Under the pieces are notes generated by a model, which searched no databases, had not been told where the DNA came from, and saw only the letters and a list, made by a program, of their open reading frames with translations. Below, one piece after another: positions 36,018 to 47,784 of a stretch of 64,000 bases of DNA. This DNA comes from Taeniopygia guttata (Eukaryota; Chordata; Aves; Passeriformes; Estrildidae). The translations under genes and the position numbers were made by a program. The DNA lies in the NCBI RefSeq assembly GCF_048771995.1, contig NC_133026.1, positions 8,438,001 through 8,502,000 of the forward strand, read 5' to 3'. Every line of letters begins with the position of its first letter. Position 1 is the first letter of the stretch.

Positions 36018-36946
36018 GACAAATTTGATGGCCTTCCATGCCAGGCTTACAGCAATGGTGGATAAGGGAAGAGCAACAGGCGACATCTAACTGAGCTTGT
36101 GCAAAGCTTTTGGCACTGTGCCACACAGCATCTTTGTCTCTAAACTGGAGAGATGTGGGTTTGATGGGTGGAGCCCTCAGTGGTTAAGGAATGGCTGGAT
36201 GGGTGCACTCAAAGAGTGGAAGCCAGGGAAGAGTGCTGGTCCTCAGGAGCTGGGATTGGGATTGGGTTTACTTCATATTTTCTCATAGACATGGGCAGTG
36301 GGACTGAGGCACCATCAGCAAGTTGGCCAATGACACCAAGCTGAGTGATGCACTCAACACTCTGGAGGAAAGGGATGGCATCCAAAGGGACCTGGATAGG
36401 CTGCAGGGGTGGGACTGCGTGAACCTCCTGAAATTCAACAAGGCCAAGGCCAAGGTCCAGAACTGGACTGGGGTGATCCTAAACACAAAGAAAGGCTGGG
36501 CAGAGAATGGACTGAGAGCAGCCCTGTGGAGAAGAACTCCCAAGGGGTGTTGATGGATGAGAATCAGAACACGAGCCAGCAGTGTGTGCTGGCTGCCCAG
36601 AAAGCCAAGGGTGTCCTGCATGGCCAGCAGTGGGACCAGCAGGTTGAGGGAGGGGATTGTGCCTCTCTGCTCTGCCTTCTGAGACCCCACCTGCAGTGCT
36701 GCATCCAGCTCTGGAGCCCCCAAAATAAGGACATGGACCTTTTGGGGTGAGTCCAGAGGAGGGTCATGATCACAAATCTGGAGCTATGAAGAGAGAGGGC
36801 AATTAGAATTGAGGCTGCGTGAAAGCAATCAAAATTTAAAAAAAAATACAACCCAAAGTAATGCAAATAATCTACACAGAGATTATTTGCATAACCCAAA
36901 GAAGTTGAGAGAGCATCTTCCAACCCAAACCCTTCTATGATTCAAT
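36018..36946 (+). mobile_element. CR1 LINE fragment with RT remains
   Basis: Plus-strand CR1. Conceptual translation across two or more frames gives recognisable pieces of the CR1 reverse-transcriptase C-terminal half in the right order. These include KAFGTVPHSIFVSKLERCGF (about 36101-36160), SKLANDTKLSDALNTLEERD (about 36317-36376, normally FADDTKL) and IQRDLDRLQGW. Further on come NPKHK-like, ALAAQKA-like and RPHLQCCIQLWSPQNKDMDLL (36690-36746). In-frame stops and frameshifts make it a pseudogene. After about 36790 most of the normal C-terminus and 3' UTR is missing and replaced by unrelated AT-rich sequence. The terminal block CTTCCAACCCAAACCCTTCTATGATTC then appears at 36917-36943. It once encoded the RT of a non-LTR retrotransposon and is now inert. 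Confidence 0.92.
36850..36901. repeat. Inverted repeat flanked by 9-bp direct repeats (inside CR1)
   Basis: Perfect 13-bp arms ATGCAAATAATCT (36861-36873) and AGATTATTTGCAT (36880-36892) enclose a 6-bp spacer. The block is flanked by identical 9-bp direct repeats AACCCAAAG at 36850-36858 and 36893-36901. It sits where the CR1 3' UTR should be. The layout resembles a miniature inverted-repeat insertion with a target-site duplication, or a template-switch scar. Each arm contains a POU octamer (ATGCAAAT / ATTTGCAT). Confidence 0.9.
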
Positions 36947-37439
36947 GTAATCATAATCATAAACACAGGAAATAACAAGATACTCCAAAATGTCACATTG
37001 AGGATGATAAAAGCACTGATCTCACTGATTGCCACATCTCCAGGCAATATTGATAGGAAAGGAGTGTCAGGGAGAGTGTATGGAGTAACAAGTGGCAATA
37101 AGGAAATATTTTTCCTGGAAACTCAATTAAAATTAAACCAAACAAAGCCATCTCCTTCTTTAGACTAGAGAGTTCAGCTGGCAGCTCTGTTAGTTCTTTA
37201 TGACACTGTTAGCAGCACTTCTCTTATGAGAAATAGCTAGTAAAATATTCACCTTCTCTGTGGGACTTTACACATCAGGGCCAGGATATCTCATTAAGCT
37301 TGGTCCATGGTTTAAAGTGTTTTTCACCACTCTCTGGTGTGGATAAATCTAAGCTAATGGTAGATTTGATAAGACAGCAGTTTATGATCTAAATACATTG
37401 AGTTGTCTATGAATATAGCCTATTTTTGTCAGTTACATT
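36947..37439. other. Non-coding sequence, no gene seen
   Basis: AT-rich sequence after the CR1 tail, without a recognisable gene or repeat. Confidence 0.5.
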
Positions 37440-37690
37440 GGAAAGAAATAAATTACTCATCAGTCAATCCATTATTATTATAATAAGAGCATGGCACTAC
37501 TTAATTGCATCAGTTAAGTGGATATGACTTTGCCAATGCTCATAAATGCCATTACATCAATCCACAGAAATGGACCTGTTGATTTATTAGATGATGATGA
37601 ACAAAGATGTTGCAATCTCTTTTATAATTTAACCTGTGCTTAAGACAAATAGGCGTTTAAGGCCAATACACGTACAGTTATTACCACAGA
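37440..37690. promoter_or_regulatory. Candidate conserved non-coding element
   Basis: The segment is dense in developmental-factor words: TTAATTGCATCAG (37501-37513), CCAAT boxes at 37533 and 37663, GATTTATTAG, AACAAAGAT (SOX/TCF-like, 37600-37608) and TATAATTTAAC. It has no simple repeat and no transposon signature. The suggestion rests on composition and motifs only. Confidence 0.28.
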
Positions 37691-40654
37691 GAGGGAAAGG
37701 GAAAAGGGAATTGTAAACCATAACAACCTCCATCAAGTACATGCCTATTTTGGTATGTGTAATAATCCTGAACATGCATTTATGTAACACACTCTATGGT
37801 ACTTAAGCTGCTGTGGGCTATCAAGTACAGTAAATCCACATTTAATCAAAGGACCCATGGCATATGATTGAGAACTGTAAATTTTCTTTACCATGGAGAA
37901 ATGAAACTGCAGAACAGTGGTCCCACAGATGAGCTGAAGTCATGTGGATTGTCTAGTAATAATAAATTTATCAGAGGAACTCTTTGTCCCCCACTGGTGG
38001 TTCATTTACCGAATGCCCATTCTCATTTATTTATATATTTTTGACAAGAAACATCTACTACACAGTAGGCCAGTGAAAGCAGTCCCTGTAAGGATATCAT
38101 TATTAGGAATAAACACAAATAGTCTGTTGTAATTCGATAAAGCACCTGTTCTTCAGTTGGTTTTGCACAATTCCATTTGTCTGCACGAAAGGCCTTCTGT
38201 ATGCTGGATAAAGGTCAGAAGTGACACAAAAATGGAAGTCATCTCAATTCTTGTGAAAGCTGATTCTATTTGCCTTTTGCTCTTCACTCTGTCCCTGAAA
38301 CAATCTGTGTTTATACATTGTAGTCTTCTAAGTGTGTTTTGGGATAAAACACAGCCTGACTGGGGAGATTTAATAGATGGTCTTCCAGAAGACTTCTTCA
38401 CCAAGAAGAAAGGCCAGGTTTTCCCAAGTGTCTGAATCCCATTTAGGCACCTGACTAGAGTAGTCATATTCAATTAACTCCTCCCACACAGAGCCCTGGA
38501 AGCTCTTTGTTGAGAAGGTCTTATAAAAGCTGCCTAGCATGTCTACAAACATAGATGTTAGTTGTTTGAAATTCCAACTCAGAAAGTCTGTGGGAAAATC
38601 TGCATAAATTCTAAAGATCATATGAAACTCTAAGTAGCTGACAGAAATGAGAAATAAGTTGAAATTTAATCTGTTTCAATTAATTAAATATTCAGATTTG
38701 ATATTTTTACTATTTGCACTTTTGACTCCCCAGTGGGTCTAGTATTATATTAGACTTCCCAATAAGTCTTCTAATTATAATATCTAGAAGGTCAACATCT
38801 TATTAGAACTAAAAATTAAAGCTTTGGAATAAAACTGAACACTATCATCTGTGAAGCAGCCATGCCTGTATTAGCAAAAGCCAGATTCCTGTGCCCATTA
38901 TTCAGGCTGATTAAATAAATTTCTTCATGAGAAGCTTCCTTGAAGTCAGTGGACTGTGCAGTAAGTCTCTGTTTGCCGTTATTGAAGGCACCAGGCTCTA
39001 ACCTCAAATAAGGAAAGAGATTTTGATTTTGCCAAACCTTTGGACCATATTGCACAAGGTGATGGAGTTCCGGGTATGCTGACAGAGGAGAAACCTGCAC
39101 AGCAGTGAAAACATGAAGACATCTGAGTTATCTCAGAAAGAAGCAGAATGGTCAGTCCCTTTTGGGAGTTGCTCTTTGGGCCTCACAGCCCATTCAGCCT
39201 CCTTCTGCAGGAGGACACCAAAGGAAAGCCACAAACACAATTTCATGGGCTACTTCTCTGGCCATCAAACTCCCCAGCAAGGGGAAGAGAGAGCACCTTA
39301 TGTCTGTCCTCCGGGGAAAAGGCACTGCAGCCCTATGAGCCCCCATTTCAGGCAACATGGAGCCTTTCCCCCCCACCAAAGCTTGAATCTTCTGGTGGAA
39401 CCATGAAACCCGGGATAAAGTTTCCAAGGAACCTGCTCAGACCGAGGGTTATCTTTGATCACACCATCCAGAGAGATTTTACTGGGTTGCTGCAGCGAGT
39501 ATATTTCTGGTTGACATTTTCAGGAGAGCCCCAAGAGATCTGATGAAGCATATCAGAAAACACAAGAGCCCATCCTGTACATGTCAGAGAGGGATCTGGA
39601 TCTAGCCTGGATTAAAAAGCATCTCCAGTACACTGACTCTGGTAGCATAACTGACAGCAGGATTTGGCCCATTGTTTCCTGGGAAAATTAATGAGCTGTA
39701 AGAAAAATATCTGACCATCATTTGACTTATCAAAGCCATTGTGACTCCTTCCCTAAATAACATTAAGATGAATCACCTATTATTTGAGAATTGAGAGTCA
39801 CGGTAGTGACTGTAGCCAAGTTAGGAAAATAGCACTGCCATTACTAGCTTTGCAGGATTGAACTTGACTTGGAATCTGGGGTTTTGCCCTGACAATACCA
39901 CAACGTTTGAAATCTTATTTACTTTGTGGGGTTTCTTTTGTACTAACCTACTCACTCTAACATCACATGAAACCTTTAATAGGTGTCCTACATACACGGA
40001 ATTTATCGTCAGCTGCTTGAATCCTGATCTCATGTTCAGTGGTGCAAATAAGAATGAGGGTGCTGCAACCAGTGCAGAAATGTCTGGTTGTGTTTTGCAA
40101 AATGCAGTCATTGAATTTTGCAGTAACAAAATCGGACCTGCATTGTAGATTATTTGCATTACTTTGAGGTTGCATTTTTTTATCTTTATTGCTTTCACAC
40201 ATTTTTTAAAGTGGCTTTTCTATGTTCTTTACTCGTTCACTGCTTCAGTTGCACAAGTGGAAAAATATGGGAACCCTCTGGTGGCCAAAATAGTATCTGT
40301 AAATCCCACTCAGCCTTAAGTAGCTGAGCATGATCTAGTGGCAGGGTCAAACTCGGTTGGAGTTGCATTATTAATATGTTTCATCACCTTTCTCTTCTTC
40401 TATGTACCTTTGTACATAGCCTGTATGTCATTGCCTCTTACATGAAATGCCCTGCATTTACCTAGATAATTTAAACAACATGTTTTTTATTGTGGTTGAA
40501 GGTCTATTGGTCTTTAATTGCTGATCACATGCTCAGTGATTGGGACATTTCATAACAATCAAGTTGAGAAGAAATGGATTAAAGAGCAATCAGGACTGCC
40601 TATCATGGAGCCCTCTGTGCAGGTCAGTCCAGATGTGAGAATGCTGTAAGCTAA
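37691..40654. other. Non-coding sequence, no gene seen
   Basis: A plus-strand open frame of 131 codons (39148-39543, Pro/Ser-rich) and a minus-strand one of 125 codons (39821-40198) have no recognisable domain and overlap open frames on the opposite strand. A phrase GCAGGATTTGGCCC near 39658 is reminiscent of old amniote repeats but too short to call. Confidence 0.45.
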
Positions 40655-40920
40655 CAGAATCATAGAATCACAGAATGGTTTGGGTTGGGAGACATCTTAA
40701 AGCTCATCTCTTTCCAGCACCCTGCCATGGGCATGGACACCTCCCACTATCCCAGGTTGCTCCAAACCCCATCCAACCTGGCCATCAGCACTTCCAGGTA
40801 CTGGGCACCCACAGCTTCTTTGGGCAGCCTGTTCCTGTGCCTCACCACCCTCCCAGGAAAGAATTTATTCCCAATATCTAATCCAAACCTACTAGCTTTC
40901 AGTTTAAAACCTTTATCCTC
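40655..40920 (-). mobile_element. CR1 LINE 3' fragment (5'-truncated)
   Basis: The plus strand begins with the reversed CR1 tail AGAATCATAGAATCACAGAATGG. It then shows the conserved blocks TTTGGGTTGGGAGACATCTTAAAG, CCTGCCATGGGCATGGACACC, TCCCAGGTTGCTCCAAACCCCATCC and CACCACCCTCCCAGGAAAGAATTTATTCC, ending around CCTTTATCCTC. It is the 3' UTR plus the last few RT codons on the minus strand, about 265 bp. It keeps the second half of the 3' end that is damaged in the 10.4-kb copy. Confidence 0.95.
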
Positions 40921-43900
40921 AAGAACAGTTGAAATTTTTCATCATCCCTCTCCCCTGTTAGAGAAGTTTAAACCACAAAAAATGTGAGCCCTCAAGTGGT
41001 TGGAAAAATCCAGATAAATCCAGGGGTAGTGATCAAGGGTTATGTTTTGGGGCAACTGAGAAGCAATTGGCATAACCTGTGTGCCCACTGTGGAGAGGCT
41101 TCTTTTCTACCCTTCTGTCACCAGCAAGGGCATCAGACCTCCAGCAACTTCTACTGCAGTGGCATTTGGACTTTGTTTTGTCTTGTCAGCTTCATTATGC
41201 CTCCTAATAAAAGAGTAGATTCCTCTCAATTTGCTTTCAAAGTGCAAGGTAAGCCCACAGGACTCTTTCATTCTTCTGACAGTCTTCCCTGGAAGCTGCA
41301 GAAATATTTAAATTCTGCCAGAGATCTATGGACCACGGTGTGCTAGTTCCCTCCAGTTTGTCAAATGGATGAAGGTCTGGTATGAATCACCACTTTTCCA
41401 TTTTGTGCCATTGTGCAATCAATACACACTCATATAAATGAGGATGCAGTGGCCAAGGCTCCAGAGGGAGTTGGGCCCCACAGACTGCTGCATCAGAAAG
41501 TGGTTGCATCAGATTCCTGCTCTTTTTTTTGCTGATGCTAACGTAAATTTTATTGCTACATTGGCAAATTTGGCCCACTGAAGGTCTTGTGACAATTTTG
41601 ACAATCAGTATTTCTTGACCAACTTTCACTTACATTTTTATTCATTTTTTATAGGGAAATAAAATATTTTGATTTTCATATATTGATTTAATTACTTCTT
41701 GAGAAAGACTTCATTTGGACCATTATGTACCAATTTATGGTCATAAAATCCATCAAGGAATACGTATATATGCTGCTCACTTAGATGCTGTGCTCTTCAG
41801 GATAAGGATCATACAACTTTGCCTTGCAATGCTCTGCAACACCCACTCTGACACAGAAAATTTGCAATGCCAGATTCCAAATATATTGTGGTTTCTTACT
41901 TAGCATCAGCTACTGGGTATCAGTGAAGCAGTAAAGGATTGCTCTTCATCTGCTCTCCTTTGCCATCTGAAATTTAAGTAATCTAAATCCAAGCAAGTTA
42001 ATCTTCAAATTCATTTTAGTCAATGGAGGAACCAAGTAAGTAGTAACCAGCTAAGGGTAATTAACCACACATTGTGCTGGACATCTAAAACATGTCAGGC
42101 ATCCCCAAGGAGTGAGCCCAGGCACTGGACTGCTGATAATCCACATATAAATTGTTGGCCAATTCCCTGAAAGGGTTTGTGTACCAGCACTCCCTTAGAC
42201 ATTGCTTGGGCATCTTGCCGGGGAAAAATGACCCATAAGGCTCATCACCATGAATATTTCACTATTGCCGTGCAGTATACCTACAACCTCTCTTTTATAC
42301 CATGAAGGCATCTGTCTGACAGGGTGCAGCACAACCCTCATATAATTTCAGACACTTGCAACTGAAAAATATGACATCCCAGGGTCAGAAAACAAGCCCA
42401 AAGGAGACCTAGAGTCAATTGTGTGGGTGAAGTTAGTCCTTGATGCTTAGTTTTGAAGTCAATCTCCTTTATACTCAATAATCCCTCTTCACTTTTTATA
42501 AAATTTTATGTAGGTAAACATATTTTCATTTTGAGTATTTCTGTCATGTCAATTATATGGTCATTTTTTATTATTGTATTTTATTTAGAAAAATACAAAG
42601 AGAGGTGGGTTAAGCCCAGGAGCAGCAAGCAGGCATAAAGGGACTACTACATCAAGGGAAGCAATACTAACTGTTCTGTGGATGTAGCAGTGCTGCTGTA
42701 TCACAGAGACAAAGCTCTTCAAAGGGAACCAGGGAAGCTACAGAGACCCAGCTCACTCAGCCAGTTCAGCCTCTATAGCAGCCAAGGGCAGGAAGAAAAG
42801 CAGCCATGTATTGAGTGTTTCATTAATGTGCTGCTCCTGCAGCACAGGGAGAAATGCTTTGTGAACATAACAGAACATATCTTGCTACTGTCTACCAGTG
42901 ATGCTTTGTTCTGAAAATTGCAAAAAATGAGTCACCTCCTTGCACTCCTGGACACACAAAGAAACAAGGCTGTGAGAGGCCACAGTGTAGAATTTGCATT
43001 TCACGTCCTAGGCACCTAGGACAGGATGTATTGCTGGTTTGCATCCTAGAGTGGCCAGACAGCATGGACAGCTGGAAAAAAAATAACTATTTCCACACAG
43101 AGTGAGAGAACCTGCAGCCTGCACTCTTTGGGACAGAGCCTACATGCAACTCTGCAGTGCCATTTCTGCAGGTTCTTCTAAGAAAGGAATTGCATTTAAA
43201 GTCCATCTTGAAGCAAGCAGAGGGGAAACAGTTTCTCATTTCTTAGCAGCCAGTAGTAAATTGATGGTGTTTGGGTTTCATGGCTTGGGGAGGAGTAGAT
43301 GAAGGCAGAGCCTGGTGATGTGGATTGTGTTCAGACCACCTACAAGAGGCCTCACTCAGTTGCCATGACTGTTATGTCAATTCAGTTCAGTAAAGAAGGG
43401 AGACACCAGACTCCTAAAATCCAGGTCAGCTGGATCTTAGCTCCCTGTGCAGATGCTGGATGGGAGCAGTCACTGTGCCTAAGTTAGGCACTTGCAGTAG
43501 GAGGGTACAATGAAGCCCCGTGTGCTTCTGCCTCATCTGCAGAACTGGATTGCTTTTTACTCAAGGAGGCTCTGTAATGCTGCCAGGAACTGATTAACAT
43601 CTGAATCACGTTGTCCTCTGCCTGTGTGGCAGATATAAATAGGTTGCAGTAGAGGTGGGCTGTGTCCATGAGCATTTCTCTCCTCAGGAGATGGTCTTAT
43701 CTACAAACACACAAAGTAGAGAAGCCTCAGCCTTCTTGAGCAAACTTCCAAGATATTCCCCTAGTGATGAGGAGTTATCCTGCTGATCCTGTGCTTTGGA
43801 ATCACCCCCTGACCCCTTGTCTCAGAGGCTTTACTGCTGGCAGGCACAAAGCCACAGGCCTCTCCACCCATTCGACCCACACGGGGCTGGACAGCTGAGG

Positions 43901-43929
43901 AACCAGCAAAGCTGCACCAGCTCAAATTT
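40921..43929. other. Non-coding sequence, no gene seen
   Basis: Unique-looking DNA. A plus-strand frame of 120 codons (40984-41346) directly follows the CR1 but shows no domain. An 8-bp inverted repeat GTCCTAGG-CA-CCTAGGAC lies at 43005-43022, which is within chance expectation. Confidence 0.45.
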
Positions 43930-44045
43930 GCTTTCAGTTTATTGCCTATGTAGTGTCACTATAAAGGTCTGAGCTAATCTTAACTGCATAATGGACTGGT
44001 AGAAAGTATTCTATTTGTTATGCAAATAAATATTTACTTCAAATG
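43930..44045. promoter_or_regulatory. Octamer-containing AT-rich segment (weak regulatory candidate)
   Basis: A perfect POU octamer ATGCAAAT at 44020-44027 is embedded in TTATGCAAATAAATATTTA, preceded by TAATCTTAACTGCATAATGG. The evidence is motif-level only, and such octamers occur about once in this length of AT-rich DNA by chance. Confidence 0.15.
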
Positions 44046-45539
44046 TGGTTTCCCAAAGTATGGTCACCTTGCACGCATCTGCTTCCAAAAATGCATCTGC
44101 TTTACAACAAGGTAGTAATTATCCTTTCCTCAAGGGGGTTCAGTTTGAACCTACTATGTGTACTAGACTGCTGGCAAAGTTTTTAATTTTGGTTTATGAT
44201 GTTTGTAGTTTTTGGAGGCACAGGATCAAACGCTTGAAATGCAATATTCATCTGATACTAGATACCAACCCCAAATACAGGTAGGGTTTGCTTGGTGGGC
44301 TTTTTTCTCCTTCAAGAACAGTTCTTTTCTCCTGCACATTTTTTTATCCCTTAAAACATCAGTCAGATGAGTGGATAGATGCAGAAAGTGAGTAACTTCA
44401 TTTTACTGGTAAAATACCTAAGTGGAGTAACACAATAGCATTATCATCCTTCTTTTTTACTGGTTCTTCTTTTAATCTGCATGTCATAATAGTGTCATTA
44501 AAGGGTGACTTCATCTTTTTACCAGGCTATTTCTGCAGTACTTAATGTCTGTTTGATCTTTCATTCAGATATCTATTACCATATGTATCTATTATAAGTT
44601 GAAAAGGTTTTTAGTCTGACATAACATCGGAGAGGAAGAAATGTCAGCTTCATTAAACCTCACAGTTCTAAGACAGGATGTAAATCACTTATTCAGCACA
44701 TTTTTTAAGAAACATACTGAAAAAATCTTATGAAAATATGTAGTTTTTATTTATTTATCTCTCCTTCTCTCTTTAATCCACCTCTTAATGCACTTTGCTC
44801 TGCTTTCTCCAGAAAGGGAGCAGTGAGTAAAACAGTGTCTTGAATGTAGAAATAAGGCAATTCCTCAGCCCAGTTTCTGTTGGACTGAGCAGTCAGTGAA
44901 CTCAATGCTGGGAATAAGAGGGAGCAGGAGGCTTGAGGGTGACATTGTTCTTTAGCTCCTCACACACAGAGGCCCTGTGGGTGATTAGAAGGGTGCACCT
45001 GTAGCTATCCACTACAAGGCATCACCTTTCTGCCATGACAAAATTCTGGGGGGCTAAAGCAGCAGAATACTGTGTCAAGTCCTAGGGCCATCAAAGTCAG
45101 TAAGGAGACTCCATTTTTTTTTCCATCTTGATCCATAACATGGGGTTGACAGGTAATCTGGTGAATTGGTGCCTGATTCAGCAAAGAGCATAAGCACTTT
45201 CATAATTTACAGTGCAAAATCCACCCCAGCAAAGCAGACAGAACGACCATAGGGTGATGTCTGTGCTTACCTGGCTTGCTGAACTAGGACTGCAAGGACA
45301 CAGAGACAGTGATGGCTTTCCTCCCAGGGTTTGTGGCTTTTCATCTACCTGACAATCCTCAGCAGTGGCACCAAAGCTGACAGTCTGGGCACCAAAAGGC
45401 ACAAAACTGAAGTCCTTTTGAAACAGAGAAGTGCAGAATGCATACACAAAGGCAGGTGAAGGAGAGGAGCTCAGGGAGCTGAAACTCAAGGGTATTAGCA
45501 CACACTGGCTACTAACTCTGTTGAAAATTAATAGCTGAT
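44046..45539. other. Non-coding sequence, no gene seen
   Basis: No recognisable gene, RNA or repeat family. Confidence 0.5.
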
Positions 45540-45701
45540 GCCTCCACTTTAGGTTTTACTTCTCTGAGGGGTCTGGCAGGTGAGTTTAGGGGTGCAGAGG
45601 CTGTGCTTTAGATATGAATCGCCTCCACTTTAGGTTTTACTTCTCTGAGGGGTCTAGCAGGTGAGTTTAGGGGTGCAGAGGCTGTGCTTTAGATATGAAT
45701 T
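45540..45701. repeat. 81-bp tandem duplication, 2 near-identical copies
   Basis: Unit 1 (45540-45620) and unit 2 (45621-45701) both begin GCCTCCACTTTAGGTTTTAC and end TTTAGATATGAAT plus one base. They differ at one internal position (G at 45575, A at 45656) and at the last base (C against T). Near-identity implies a recent duplication. It may be polymorphic or, less likely, an assembly artefact. No gene or known repeat spans it. Confidence 0.97.
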
Positions 45702-47784
45702 GCCACACAGGCATTATGTAGACTAGAACAAGGACTGGTTTGTAGATGCCCTGCTGTAATTCTCTGTATAGCTCTAACTCTGCTCTTTTGTTCCGATTTC
45801 GGTGACAAGTGCAGCAGTATCCTGGCTGTCTTGACTGAAAGAGTGATCCTGTGTGTTTTAGCTGGATCTTCTTTGCTACAATCCATAACAGATGCCATTG
45901 GTGTTTTTGTTACTGTCGCTACTTGATGGCTTTCTCCAACCGCACTTCACATTCCTGAAGCGGAAAGATCTGTTCTCTTAGCCACCAAGAAACACTACAC
46001 TCTTATTTTGGAGTCTCCCTGCATTCCAAGATAGCACAGGCAACAGGGGACACGCAAGGGTCAACAGCTCTTCATCCAGCAGCACAACCTCATTCACTGC
46101 AGCAAAGAGGTTTTCAGAGTTTGGGAATGCCCTGAAGAGTTTTACCTTCTGTGTCCCAAAATGGATGTCATTTGCTCTTTGTTCCCAGGCAACCCAGGGA
46201 GACACAGACAGCTGTTGTCAAATATTCTACACCCAAATTGTCCCTTCTTGGCACTGAAAAATCGCACTGAGCTCACTGGGGGTCTTGAATTCATACTGGG
46301 AATCGTTGGGTTTTTGACTGGTAATGGCATCTTTGTGTCACTGCTAGACTAATGAAAAGCTGACAGCAGGCCTAAAATGTGGTGTGCAATGGCATTTGCA
46401 AAAAAATTGTTCCCAAAACACCTTACCCCTGTAGCAACTGGGAAAATGAAGGTGAGAACTTTTAGCAATACACACCTTCAGCTGTGTGAAATTCTGCCCT
46501 GGATTTTGTTTCTGTCAACCTGATGAATGAGATTCACAGTTGTAAATTAGGTCTGTACTGGGCTATGGATAATACAAGCAATGCTGGGATCAAGGTGGAA
46601 AAGGAGAGATCAAGGTGTTTTGGCAAGATATTTTGAACTCCTGCAACATTTTTATATTGTTACATCTGAGATGTGAAGTGTGAATAGCTGACATACCCTT
46701 GGTCGGAGGAGCTGTCACCAGCTTTCAGGCTTTTTTTTTCACAAATATCAAACTTTTACAAGTAGCCTGTGCAGCTCCTTTTCAGTCACAGCATATAAAC
46801 CCTGGTCATATCAGATGGAATGACCATGACACAGTGACATTTCTATTTACCCATTTCCATTACTAGAAATCAAAGATCACATTTCCAAGTTATCTGTGAC
46901 AATATTGTGTTATTGCTTCCCTGCAGAGAAATGAGACAGATAATTTTTCTATTCCTTTCCAGACCTGACACGGTAATTTTTTTTTGCACCAACAACTTTT
47001 TCATTTCCTGTTAATTTTTAGTCTAAGAGAAATAGTTTACTCCAGGGGAAGCAGTCTGAGAAAGCTGACATTATTGTACATACCTAACAGTTTGTTAACT
47101 AAGACTGGAAACACGTGATATAGTATTGATATTTTTCAATTTTTGAGAGTTTCTGTCAAGTATTATTTTTAAACACAGTTTAAAAATATTATCTTTTTAT
47201 TTTTAAGTTTAGAACAGCAGCTCTCAGTCTGTGATAAGCAAATCTGGAAATCTGGTTTAGCACACAGAATCTCACCATATATACCTGTGCCTGTCCCCAC
47301 AGCAATGCCAGCAGGTCCTCACAATACTGATGCAGCATGTAGCAGTAGGAGATTTTCTACTTCTGTAGATGCACAACCTCTTTGGGCAGCATAATCTACA
47401 GTGATAAAATTGCTCTCCTGTCAGTGTCCACATGGAAGACTTTTTTCAGCCTAATTTTGGCTGCTGCTGCCGTGAATTTTTCATACTGCAGCCAATATAG
47501 CTGTTCTGGAAGAACACTGTGAGCCAGACCCAGCCTGCATAAATCAAAGCATGCCGAGCCCACGTTAGCTGAGCATCTGGAGGGGGAGGCAGAAGATGCC
47601 TTTGGGAGTTACTCTGTCTCTTTGCAAGGTAGCCAGGAGACTGAAAGTGAAACTTCTTCATAGGAGCTGCACTCTCACCATGTTTTTACTCTTAGTTGGC
47701 AGAGTGTGGGGCTGGCAGAGGGTCCAGGCTGGACCCATGGTGGGAAGAAGACTGACAGACAGAGGTAGTGACTCCCCACAAGGG
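45702..47784. other. Non-coding sequence, no gene seen
   Basis: AT-rich DNA with T homopolymers near 46.73 and 46.98 kb. No gene or named repeat is seen. Confidence 0.5.

Noticed and set aside
36283..36923. Two minus-strand open frames of 119-146 codons
   Set aside because: They are antisense to the plus-strand CR1 reverse-transcriptase remains.
43005..43022. GTCCTAGG-CA-CCTAGGAC inverted repeat
   Set aside because: Eight-bp arms with short loops are expected many times in 64 kb by chance.
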